Positions 1 to 5,062 of a DNA stretch of 5,062 nt are shown in pieces. The position numbers were made by a program, and so were the translations under genes. Source of the DNA: Mageeibacillus sp. UBA3708 (GTDB lineage: Bacteria; Bacillota; Clostridia; Saccharofermentanales; Saccharofermentanaceae). The DNA lies in assembly GCA_002371375.1 (NCBI GenBank), contig DFIB01000215.1, forward strand, positions 1-5,062, written 5' to 3'. Numbering within the stretch: the first letter of the stretch is position 1; every line of letters starts with the position of its first letter. The notes beneath the pieces are model-generated. The model was given only the letters and a program-made list of their open reading frames with translations. It was not told the origin of the DNA and made no database searches.

Positions 1-23
1 TCTACCATCTGAGCTAAAGGTGC
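1..23 (-). tRNA. 5' end of a tRNA gene (partial, cut by the window edge)
   Basis: Read on the minus strand from position 23, the sequence is GCACCTT (7-nt acceptor strand), TA (the usual U8-A9), GCTC (D-stem) and AGATGGTAGA (D-loop with the invariant GG). This is the canonical first third of a bacterial tRNA. The anticodon lies outside the window, so the identity cannot be read. A GCACC(A/T)TTAGCTCAG start resembles tRNA-Lys genes of Clostridia as I recall them, but that is only a guess. A strong promoter lies just upstream at 48-75 and points into it. Confidence 0.8.
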
Positions 24-47
24 GTGCTTGTTCAAAACAGCAAGTGA

Positions 48-75
48 ATTATAACATTTCAAAACGGTATGTCAA
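48..75 (-). promoter_or_regulatory. Sigma-70/sigma-A promoter of the tRNA gene
   Basis: On the minus strand there is a perfect -35 hexamer TTGACA (75-70), a 16-nt spacer and a perfect -10 hexamer TATAAT (53-48). Transcription would start near position 41, leaving a leader of about 18 nt before the tRNA at position 23. Consensus promoters of this strength are typical of stable-RNA genes. It points away from the glycan operon and so does not drive it. Confidence 0.8.
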
Positions 76-170
76 CACCTTTTTTGCTGTTGAATAAGTG
101 TTTTATTCGTTTGAACGTTGCCGGAAGTAATACAAAGGTTTTCTCATAGCTAATAGCTGACTAAGAAATG

Positions 171-200
171 ATGCCGCAATTCATCGAATATATGCGGTGT
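171..200 (+). other. Candidate leader hairpin upstream of the operon
   Basis: CCGCA (174-178) pairs with TGCGG (193-197). Inside it, ATTC (179-182) pairs with GAAT (186-189) around the loop ATC, leaving a 3-nt bulge ATA (190-192). The outer bases 171-173 can extend the stem with one A-T and two G-T pairs. No T-run follows, so it is not an intrinsic terminator. It lies about 45 nt before the first start codon. If the operon promoter is upstream of it, this would be a structured 5' leader; otherwise it may be a dyad operator or chance. The rest of 76-245 shows only a weak AT-rich dyad (GAATAA at 92-97 with TTATTC at 103-108) and no gene. Confidence 0.3.
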
Positions 201-208
201 TCTGGTAA

Positions 209-237
209 TTGGGACTACTTTGTGTAAAAATTAATAA
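209..237 (+). promoter_or_regulatory. Weak candidate promoter for the glycan operon
   Basis: TTGGGA (209-214) and TAATAA (232-237) are separated by 17 nt, a permitted sigma-A spacing, but each hexamer departs from consensus. If real, transcription would begin near 243-244. That would leave the ATG at 246 almost leaderless and would favour the alternative GTG start at 261. No better plus-strand promoter was found in 76-245, so the true operon promoter remains unidentified. Confidence 0.2.
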
Positions 238-245
238 AGGCTATC

Positions 246-680
246 ATGAGAGGTGTGACAGTGTATTTTATCAGAAATTGGATTAGAGAACACCGCGCAT
301 TCGTGAATTATTTTCTTATTAGTTGTTTTGTTACGATTATTGATATTGTGGTGTCAAGAATATGTGAGTCTTTTATTGATATTGTCGTAGCTAATACGAT
401 AGGTGTTGTTGTGGGTTTTATACTACAGTACATTCTTTGTACGAGGAAAGTATACGCCGGAAGCGATATGAGGACTGTCCTGATATTCTTTGCCACATGG
501 CTTCTGGGCCTGGGACTTGCCAATCTAATCGTGTATGTGGTAAGAATTCTGATGTTCGGCGGTAGAGAAGGGATCTTCTATTATTTCGCAGGGAAAGGCG
601 TATCGATTGCTGTTCCGTTTTTTGTGTTATACTTTATCAGGAAAGCCCTTATAAGACCAAGGAGAGACAGCAGTGAATAA
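246..680 (+). CDS. GtrA-family membrane protein, probable polyprenyl-phosphate-sugar flippase
   Basis: A small integral membrane protein of 144 residues, the usual size of the GtrA family (PF04138). Four hydrophobic segments lie at roughly residues 21-42, 44-64, 77-104 and 112-131. Family-like features include the N-terminal N-Y-F-x-I-S stretch leading to D33 in helix 1, the N-T-I-G-x-x-x-G-F-I-L-Q-Y-I-L helix 2 ending in R67-K68, and the A-G-K-G-V-S segment (K117) in helix 4. GtrA proteins are thought to move undecaprenyl-phosphate-linked sugars across the membrane, and the next gene is a GtrB-type glycosyltransferase, as in classic gtr operons. Start: ATG 246 has AAAGG (236-240) 5 nt upstream. 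GTG 261 has AGAGG (249-253) 7 nt upstream and is a credible alternative, giving 139 residues. The gene is AT-rich (about 27-33% GC in its first part). Its last 8 bases overlap the next gene. The exact substrate cannot be read. Confidence 0.87.
   Translation: MRGVTVYFIRNWIREHRAFVNYFLISCFVTIIDIVVSRICESFIDIVVANTIGVVVGFILQYILCTRKVYAGSDMRTVLIFFATWLLGLGLANLIVYVVRILMFGGREGIFYYFAGKGVSIAVPFFVLYFIRKALIRPRRDSSE
659..665 (+). promoter_or_regulatory. Strong ribosome binding site fixing the GTG start of the GT2 gene
   Basis: AAGGAGA lies 7 nt before GTG 673, inside the last codons of the GtrA gene. This near-consensus site decides for the unusual GTG start. It also suggests that translation of the second gene is coupled to the first, whose stop codon (678-680) lies just past the start. 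Confidence 0.75.
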
Positions 681-1467
681 TCTCTATGTTTTTTTACCGT
701 GTTACAACGAAGGACTGAATATCGGGACTCTCATAGATGAGTGGATGGATGAAAGTGCATTATTATCAGATAAGGGCTATAAGCTTATCATATGTCCGAT
801 TGATGACTGCAGCACAGATAATACCAGACAGGTAATGCTGGATAAGGTTGTCGAGTACGGTGACTGTAATGTCAAAGTTATCATACATGAACAGAATATG
901 AACCTTAGAGGCGGGCTGAACACTTCAATCGCCAGATTTCTTGAGTGGGGTGGTAAGAACGATCTGATGTGCCTGATGGATGGTGATGATACTCATGCCC
1001 CAAAGTTCATACATCCCATGGTGAATAAAATCAACGATGACAAACTGGACTGTGTTATTGCTTCCAGATACTGTGATGACTCTGCAACTCAGGGATTGGC
1101 AGGTCACCGCAAATTCCTGAGCGACATGGCCAAGATTTATTATTGCCTGATGCTCCGTGTTCCGGGAGTTAAGGATTATACATGCGGTTACAGGGTGTAT
1201 ACGAAGCACATAATCGCAAAACTCGTTGAATTATTCGGTGAGGATCCCGTTAAGGAAAAGAGTTTTGCCTGTATGATGGAGTTGCTGTTTAAGATTTATC
1301 TTTGTGGTGCAACGTTCGGTGAGGTTGGATTCGAACTCCGCTACGACAAGAAGCAGGGTGAGAGCAAGATGAATATCGGCAATACCATGCGTAACAGTCT
1401 CTCTGCGGCGTTGAGATTACGCAAACTTAAGAAGACGATCATGGATGGTAAGAAGAATGGCGGATAA
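673..1467 (+). CDS. Family 2 glycosyltransferase, DPM1/GtrB-like, without C-terminal membrane helices
   Basis: A GT-A fold glycosyltransferase of 264 residues. The N-terminal nucleotide-binding part shows L-P-C-Y-N-E-G (8-14) and I-D-D-C-S-T-D-N-T (43-51). The metal/donor site is M-D-G-D-D-T-H, with the DxD aspartates at D103 and D105. A-S-R-Y (130-133), D-Y-T-C-G-Y-R-V-Y (168-176) and a late G-E-S-K-M motif are typical of dolichyl/undecaprenyl-phosphate sugar transferases. Family knowledge predicts transfer of a sugar from a nucleotide sugar to polyprenyl phosphate at the cytoplasmic membrane face. GtrB proteins usually end in two membrane helices; here the chain ends in a basic tail (R-L-R-K-L-K-K ... 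G-K-K-N-G-G), so membrane contact may rely on charge or on the neighbouring GtrA protein. GTG 673 is supported by a strong ribosome binding site. It overlaps the previous gene by 8 nt and the next by 11 nt. The sugar donor is unknown; the adjacent epimerase makes UDP-ManNAc one candidate. Confidence 0.9.
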   Translation: MNNLYVFLPCYNEGLNIGTLIDEWMDESALLSDKGYKLIICPIDDCSTDNTRQVMLDKVVEYGDCNVKVIIHEQNMNLRGGLNTSIARFLEWGGKNDLMCLMDGDDTHAPKFIHPMVNKINDDKLDCVIASRYCDDSATQGLAGHRKFLSDMAKIYYCLMLRVPGVKDYTCGYRVYTKHIIAKLVELFGEDPVKEKSFACMMELLFKIYLCGATFGEVGFELRYDKKQGESKMNIGNTMRNSLSAALRLRKLKKTIMDGKKNGG

Positions 1468-2554
1468 GACTGTTGTTTTGGTGTTCGGAACACGTCCGGA
1501 GGCCATCAAGATGTGTCCTCTCGTAAAAGAATTGCAGGCGCGTCGCAGATTCAATACAATAGTTGCAGTAACGGGTCAGCACCGGCAGATGCTGGATCAG
1601 GTTCTCAAAGTGTTTGACGTGGTTCCGGATTATGATCTGTCTATTATGAAAGACGGTCAGACCCTCTTTGATATCACAACGGCTACATTGATGGGGCTCC
1701 GTAGCGTTTTTGAAAAAACGCATGCTGATGTTGTGCTGGTTCATGGAGATACTACTACTTCATTTGCTGCATCGCTGGCAGCTTTCTATCTGAATATTCC
1801 TATCGGACATGTTGAAGCCGGGCTTCGGACATATAATATTTTCAGTCCTTATCCTGAAGAATTTAACCGTCAGGCGGTGGACATAGTTAGTAAATACTAC
1901 TTTGCCCCTACAGCAAACGCCAGAGATAATCTTCTCAAAGAAGGGAAGGATCCCAAAAAGATACATGTTACCGGCAACACAGTTATAGATTCGCTTAAAT
2001 ACACGTACGCAGCCGAGTACACACATCCTGAATTGAAATGGGCAAAGGATTCTAAACTGATTCTTATTACGGCGCACAGACGTGAGAATCTCGATCACCT
2101 CACGGATATGTTCCGTGCTATCAAGAGGGTTGTTGACGAACAAGGTAATGTAAAAGCAATATATCCAGTGCACCTTAATCCGAGAGTTCAAAATGCCGCT
2201 GCCGAGGTCTTCGGGAATGATGACAGGATACACCTTATTGCTCCATTGGATGTTTTTGACTTTCATAATTTTATAGCACGAAGTCATTTGATCCTGACCG
2301 ATTCCGGAGGGATTCAGGAGGAAGCTTCCGGGTTTGGTATACCGGTACTGGTGATGAGAGATACTACAGAGCGCCCGGAGGGGGTAAAGGCTGGGACGCT
2401 AAGGCTGGTTGGAACCGAAGAGGAGATGATTTACTCTTCTTTCACGCAGCTTTTATCTGACCCTGATGAGTATTCGGCCATGAGTCACATAGCTAATCCT
2501 TACGGGGACGGGCACGCATGTGAGAGAATTGCGGATGTTCTTGAAAATGAATAA
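1457..2554 (+). CDS. wecB: UDP-N-acetylglucosamine 2-epimerase, non-hydrolysing
   Basis: Interconverts UDP-GlcNAc and UDP-ManNAc in the cytoplasm (WecB/MnaA family), supplying ManNAc for surface polysaccharides, teichoic-acid linkage units or similar glycans. The 365-residue chain covers the whole family length. Visible motifs are F-G-T-R-P-E-A-I-K-M (10-19, K18 at the active site), T-G-Q-H-R-Q-M-L (39-46, region of the allosteric UDP-GlcNAc site), H-G-D-T-T-T (D98), H-V-E-A-G-L-R-T (E120), P-E-E-F-N-R-Q (E134, R138), T-A-H-R-R-E-N (H207), P-V-H-L-N-P (H239), the D-S-G-G-I-Q-E-E-A nucleotide-binding loop and T-E-R-P-E-G. All expected catalytic residues are present. ATG 1457 was chosen because its product starts exactly where Bacillus MnaA does; the in-frame ATG 1445 would add four residues (M-V-R-R). 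Neither start has a strong ribosome binding site, so translation may depend on coupling to the upstream gene, which it overlaps. It is flanked by lipid-linked glycosylation genes, implying a ManNAc-containing product. Confidence 0.95.
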   Translation: MADKTVVLVFGTRPEAIKMCPLVKELQARRRFNTIVAVTGQHRQMLDQVLKVFDVVPDYDLSIMKDGQTLFDITTATLMGLRSVFEKTHADVVLVHGDTTTSFAASLAAFYLNIPIGHVEAGLRTYNIFSPYPEEFNRQAVDIVSKYYFAPTANARDNLLKEGKDPKKIHVTGNTVIDSLKYTYAAEYTHPELKWAKDSKLILITAHRRENLDHLTDMFRAIKRVVDEQGNVKAIYPVHLNPRVQNAAAEVFGNDDRIHLIAPLDVFDFHNFIARSHLILTDSGGIQEEASGFGIPVLVMRDTTERPEGVKAGTLRLVGTEEEMIYSSFTQLLSDPDEYSAMSHIANPYGDGHACERIADVLENE

Positions 2555-4166
2555 TAGCAGTTCAATTTCTAAACGTTACGGAACTATTATCCTTATTATT
2601 GTTGTGTTGGCGGTCAGCATCAGTTTTTGTATTCGGAAGAACGGCTTTTTTGAGGATGAGATAACTTCCTACGGTGTATCTAACAGCCACTATGCCACGT
2701 GGCTATGGAATGTTGATGACAAATATGAAGATAACGATATGACGATGAGTGTCATTGACAAAAGTATCATTAACAAGTATATAACAGTTTCCAAAGATCA
2801 TACCTTTGACTACAGATCAACATATATCAATCAGACAAATGATGTGCACCCTCCGCTCTATTATATAGTGTTGCATACGATCTGTTCTTTTAGTCCGGAG
2901 TTTTTCTCTAAATGGCAGGGACTTGTCCCGAACTTGATATTCTATTATCTTACGTTGCTGTTCATATATCTTTGCATCAACAGGATATGCCATAACCACT
3001 TCGCGGCTATAACCGGTATGCTGATGTATGCTGTTAGCAATGCCGGACTTGAGACAATGCTGTTCATAAGGATGTATTGTCTGTTGACACTCTTAATTGT
3101 TCAACTGGCTTATCTCATAATCAGGTTCATTCAAAGCGGATCTTATGTGGTCCTGCCGGCGATCACGATAACTATAATGCTTGGAATGCTGACGCAATAC
3201 ATTTTTGTTTATTATGCTTTCTCGTTATGCCTGGTTACGCTTGTTAGCCTGCTGATCCAAAAACAAATCAAGAGATCTGTTTTGTTTAGTATTAGCGCTT
3301 TGTCGGGAGTAGTTGCGATGATAGCGGCCTTCCCGTATGTTTTTCAGCAGATTCGGGTTGGTGCCAATTCCGGCAGCGTATCGGGTGGTGCTACGATCGA
3401 ACGAGTACTTGATTTTGGTTCATACATTGATAATTTTACTCAGAGTTTTCTGTTGTTTTTGGATGGCATCCCGGTTATTATGATGGCTCTGCTTGTCTGG
3501 ATAGGATTTCTGCTTATCTGCCTGGTTTTTAAGAGGAACGGTAACACCGAGGATAGAACGGGGGATATTGCCCGGGGAGAAATGCGAATACTGTCAGTGT
3601 CTTCTATATTAAGTTACGTATTATTGGTTCTTACCAATCCGGTAAACTCTGCAAGGTATTTCTATCCTTTGATGGCTCTCATTTTGGTTATTTTCGGTTG
3701 CCTGATAAGTAAAGTGATAAATAAACTGTTGAGTATCAGAATACGCAAAATATCTTTATTCTGGATTATTATATCCGCGGTAATATTGATCAGTCTGCTG
3801 TTGACATCGCCAAACTTCCTGTTTGCCAATCGCAAGGATTATGAAAGTGTTATCAGAAATTATGAGAATAGTCCGTCCGTATATGTAACCGGGGACTATT
3901 ACAAGGAAATCTGTGTTTCTGCGCTTACCTATATGAGAATAACAGATGATACTTTGATACTGCAGAATCAAGACTCAGTCAATTCTGAGCTTGCAAATGA
4001 GTATATTACCGGGCATAAACAAAACGACAAGTTGTTAATGTACATAAGCGTAGATATTGCCAATCCGGATGTCGTAGTTGATTCTTTCATGTCACATTAT
4101 CATTATACAAAAGCAACAGAGCTTTTTAAGACAGAGCGACTGTTTGTTTATGCTCTGGGCACCTGA
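2535..4166 (+). CDS. GT-C glycosyltransferase, GT39/PMT_2-like integral membrane protein
   Basis: A 543-residue membrane protein with a first helix at about residues 16-33, followed by F-F-E-D-E-I-T-S-Y, the acidic D-E pair (D41-E42) in the first extracytoplasmic loop where GT-C enzymes such as PMT and ArnT carry their catalytic aspartate. About 60 residues later comes D-V-H-P-P-L-Y-Y (103-110), a hallmark of GT39/PMT_2-type proteins (PF13231). Many hydrophobic helices follow, with N-S-A-R-Y-F-Y-P-L-M near the end, and then a soluble tail of roughly 110 residues. The family uses polyprenyl-phosphate sugars as donors and acts outside the membrane, which fits the upstream GtrA and GtrB-like genes; the acceptor is unknown. 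Start: ATG 2535 has GAGAG (2522-2526) 8 nt upstream. GTG 2520 (548 residues) and ATG 2547 (539 residues) are alternatives. It overlaps the epimerase gene by 20 nt and ends in TGA. Last gene of the operon. Confidence 0.88.
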   Translation: MFLKMNNSSSISKRYGTIILIIVVLAVSISFCIRKNGFFEDEITSYGVSNSHYATWLWNVDDKYEDNDMTMSVIDKSIINKYITVSKDHTFDYRSTYINQTNDVHPPLYYIVLHTICSFSPEFFSKWQGLVPNLIFYYLTLLFIYLCINRICHNHFAAITGMLMYAVSNAGLETMLFIRMYCLLTLLIVQLAYLIIRFIQSGSYVVLPAITITIMLGMLTQYIFVYYAFSLCLVTLVSLLIQKQIKRSVLFSISALSGVVAMIAAFPYVFQQIRVGANSGSVSGGATIERVLDFGSYIDNFTQSFLLFLDGIPVIMMALLVWIGFLLICLVFKRNGNTEDRTGDIARGEMRILSVSSILSYVLLVLTNPVNSARYFYPLMALILVIFGCLISKVINKLLSIRIRKISLFWIIISAVILISLLLTSPNFLFANRKDYESVIRNYENSPSVYVTGDYYKEICVSALTYMRITDDTLILQNQDSVNSELANEYITGHKQNDKLLMYISVDIANPDVVVDSFMSHYHYTKATELFKTERLFVYALGT

Positions 4167-4183
4167 AAAATGCACAAATATCA

Positions 4184-4209
4184 ATTCTTCCGAACTGTTG
4201 CGGAAGAAT
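4184..4209. terminator. Perfect 9-bp hairpin between convergent genes, probable weak bidirectional terminator
   Basis: ATTCTTCCG (4184-4192) and CGGAAGAAT (4201-4209) are exact inverted repeats around an 8-nt loop. The hairpin lies 18 nt past the stop of the GT-C gene and 28 nt from the stop of the convergent oxidoreductase gene, where a shared terminator is expected. Neither side has a clean T-run: the plus side continues ACGCCTG, and the minus side has a scattered T-rich stretch (TGATATTTGTG, then TTTTT). Termination would work better for the minus-strand transcript. It may instead protect the 3' end of the mRNA. Confidence 0.45.
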
Positions 4210-4236
4210 ACGCCTGCATCATTATATTGCCGCTCA

Positions 4237-5040
4237 CTACAGCTTAGTATAATCGCTCATGTCCGTACTGGCAAAATCTTCCTTGAGCGGCAGCTCGACA
4301 GCTCTGCCTTCCTTGGCTGACTTGTATATTCCCATAAGCGTGTCGACTGAGGAGAAACCGGAATAACTGTCTGCCAGGGGAGACTTGTTATTGATAACGG
4401 AATCAGCCAGATCCCTGTAAATCCCCAGGTGCGGATTGATCGCGCTCTTGATCGTATACATGAGCCCGCATTCCTTGATCTGCCTTCTTAAATACTTGCC
4501 GTTGAGCTTCTTGCCGCCCCACATTCTCATGTCCATCTTGGCTTTGCCTGATGACAGTCCGATGGACAGCTGTGCTTTCTCGCAGAAAACGGTGAAAGTA
4601 GCCATATGGCGGTCAGGGTCGGTGCAGGTTGTTCCTTCGATTGAAGCAAGTGCACCGTTCTCCATTCTGAGTATTGCCATACCGAGATCCTCGGCTTCTA
4701 TGTGTCTCATCCTCCTGGCGATCATCGCCTCAGCCTCGCAGGGTTCGGTGCCCATGAGCCACACAAGCAGATCTATAGCGTGTATAGTCTGATTCATCAG
4801 GGCACCGCCGTCCTTGGCCCATGTTCCTCTCCAGGCAGCACTGTCATAATATGCGTCATCGTGGCCCCAGCGGACGAAGATAGCTCCGTGGGTAACTTTG
4901 CCGTACAATCCCTTGGCGATATCATCGCGCACGAGTCCTACGATGGGCAGATACCTGTAAATGTGCCCCATGGCGATCTTGCGTCCTGTCCTTTGCGCCA
5001 CATCGTGGATCTCGCGGGCCTCTGCCGTAGACATTGCCAT
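4237..5040 (-). CDS. Gfo/Idh/MocA-family oxidoreductase, C-terminal part (5' portion missing or interrupted)
   Basis: The readable 267 residues match the part of a Gfo/Idh/MocA NAD(P)-dependent sugar or cyclitol dehydrogenase that follows the Rossmann fold. G-H-I-Y-R-Y-L-P (25-32) is the G-F-x-x-R-F-x-P-like stretch. I-A-K-G-L-Y-G-K-V (41-49) opens the C-terminal domain. W-R-G-T-W-A-K-D-G-G-A-L-M-N-Q (70-84) leads to T-I-H-A-I-D-L-L, with H87 as the expected catalytic histidine. Whole family members have about 330-390 residues, so roughly 120 N-terminal residues with the GxGxxG dinucleotide site are absent here. The ATG at 5040 is probably not the true start: it has no good ribosome binding site, and upstream codons continue the family pattern but pass through a TAG. 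The gene ends in tandem stops TAG-TGA (4239-4234). It is convergent with the glycan operon and richer in GC (about 55%). Substrate unknown; nucleotide-sugar dehydrogenases such as WlbA/WbpB share the M-N-Q-x-I-H motif. Confidence 0.85.
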   Translation of the reverse strand: MAMSTAEAREIHDVAQRTGRKIAMGHIYRYLPIVGLVRDDIAKGLYGKVTHGAIFVRWGHDDAYYDSAAWRGTWAKDGGALMNQTIHAIDLLVWLMGTEPCEAEAMIARRMRHIEAEDLGMAILRMENGALASIEGTTCTDPDRHMATFTVFCEKAQLSIGLSSGKAKMDMRMWGGKKLNGKYLRRQIKECGLMYTIKSAINPHLGIYRDLADSVINNKSPLADSYSGFSSVDTLMGIYKSAKEGRAVELPLKEDFASTDMSDYTKL

Positions 5041-5061
5041 AGGCTTCTACAGCAGTATGTC
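5041..5061 (-). pseudogene. In-frame upstream remnant of the oxidoreductase gene, broken by TAG
   Basis: Continuing the oxidoreductase frame upstream of ATG 5040 gives codons for D-I-L-L, then TAG (5049-5047), then K-P, directly followed by M-A-M-S. This is the family motif x-x-L-x-E-K-P-M-A with the glutamate codon replaced by a stop, a single-base difference from GAG. The lysine of the motif (AAG 5046-5044) is intact. The rest of the gene lies beyond the window. Confidence 0.7.
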
Positions 5062-5062
5062 C

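Noticed and set aside
92..108. GAATAA/TTATTC dyad as a terminator
   Set aside because: The stem is only 6 AT-rich pairs, and no T-run follows on either strand.
84..112. Possible plus-strand promoters using TTGCTG, TTGAAT or TTGAAC as -35 elements
   Set aside because: No acceptable -10 hexamer lies 15-19 nt downstream of any of them.
1..245. Glycan operon as a tRNA-integrated genomic island
   Set aside because: Islands usually insert at the 3' end of a tRNA gene, but the operon faces the 5' end and promoter of this tRNA. No integrase, attachment-site repeat or tRNA 3' duplicate is visible.
1760..2287. 175-codon minus-strand open frame inside the epimerase gene
   Set aside because: It is antisense to a fully conserved WecB/MnaA coding sequence, and its translation shows no recognisable domain.
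4078..4320. 80-codon plus-strand open frame spanning the end of the GT-C gene and the convergent gap
   Set aside because: It overlaps the conserved ends of two real genes, crosses the hairpin, and its product has no recognisable features.
4436..4792. 118-codon plus-strand open frame opposite the oxidoreductase gene
   Set aside because: It is the shadow of the Gfo/Idh/MocA gene, whose motifs (R-Y-L-P, M-N-Q-x-I-H) are clear on the minus strand; the shadow has no family features.

Overview
The window looks like a short contig from a Gram-positive anaerobe, probably a Clostridia/Lachnospiraceae-type Firmicute. This is inferred from the consensus TTGACA/TATAAT promoter, purine-rich ribosome binding sites, a UDP-GlcNAc 2-epimerase resembling Bacillus MnaA, and moderate GC. 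No marker in the window fixes the species. Both ends cut through genes: a tRNA on the left and an oxidoreductase on the right.

Layout. Positions 1-23 hold the 5' end of a tRNA gene on the minus strand, with a near-perfect sigma-70/sigma-A promoter at 48-75. Positions 76-245 carry no gene but contain a candidate leader hairpin. From 246 to 4166 runs a tightly packed plus-strand operon of four genes, each starting inside the tail of the one before: a GtrA-family membrane protein, a soluble family-2 glycosyltransferase of the DPM1/GtrB type, a non-hydrolysing UDP-GlcNAc 2-epimerase (WecB/MnaA), and a large multi-membrane GT-C glycosyltransferase (GT39/PMT_2-like). A 9-bp perfect hairpin at 4184-4209 separates the operon from a convergent minus-strand Gfo/Idh/MocA-family oxidoreductase (4237 to beyond the right edge).

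How the genes may work together. GtrA + GtrB-like transferase + GT-C transferase is the logic of three-component 'gtr' glycosylation: a sugar is put on undecaprenyl phosphate in the cytoplasm, flipped across the membrane, and transferred outside to a polymer or protein. The embedded epimerase suggests that the sugar, or another sugar of the same glycan, is ManNAc made from UDP-GlcNAc. That link is inference from gene order.

The most unusual point is at the right edge. Reading the oxidoreductase upstream of its first apparent ATG gives D-I-L-L-stop-K-P. A TAG codon sits exactly where the conserved glutamate of the family's E-K-P motif belongs, so the apparent 267-residue ORF is the C-terminal part of a longer gene that is interrupted by a nonsense mutation, a contig-end error or, less likely, a recoded codon. 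This gene is also clearly richer in GC (about 55% in sampled lines) than the operon (about 27-40% in sampled lines).
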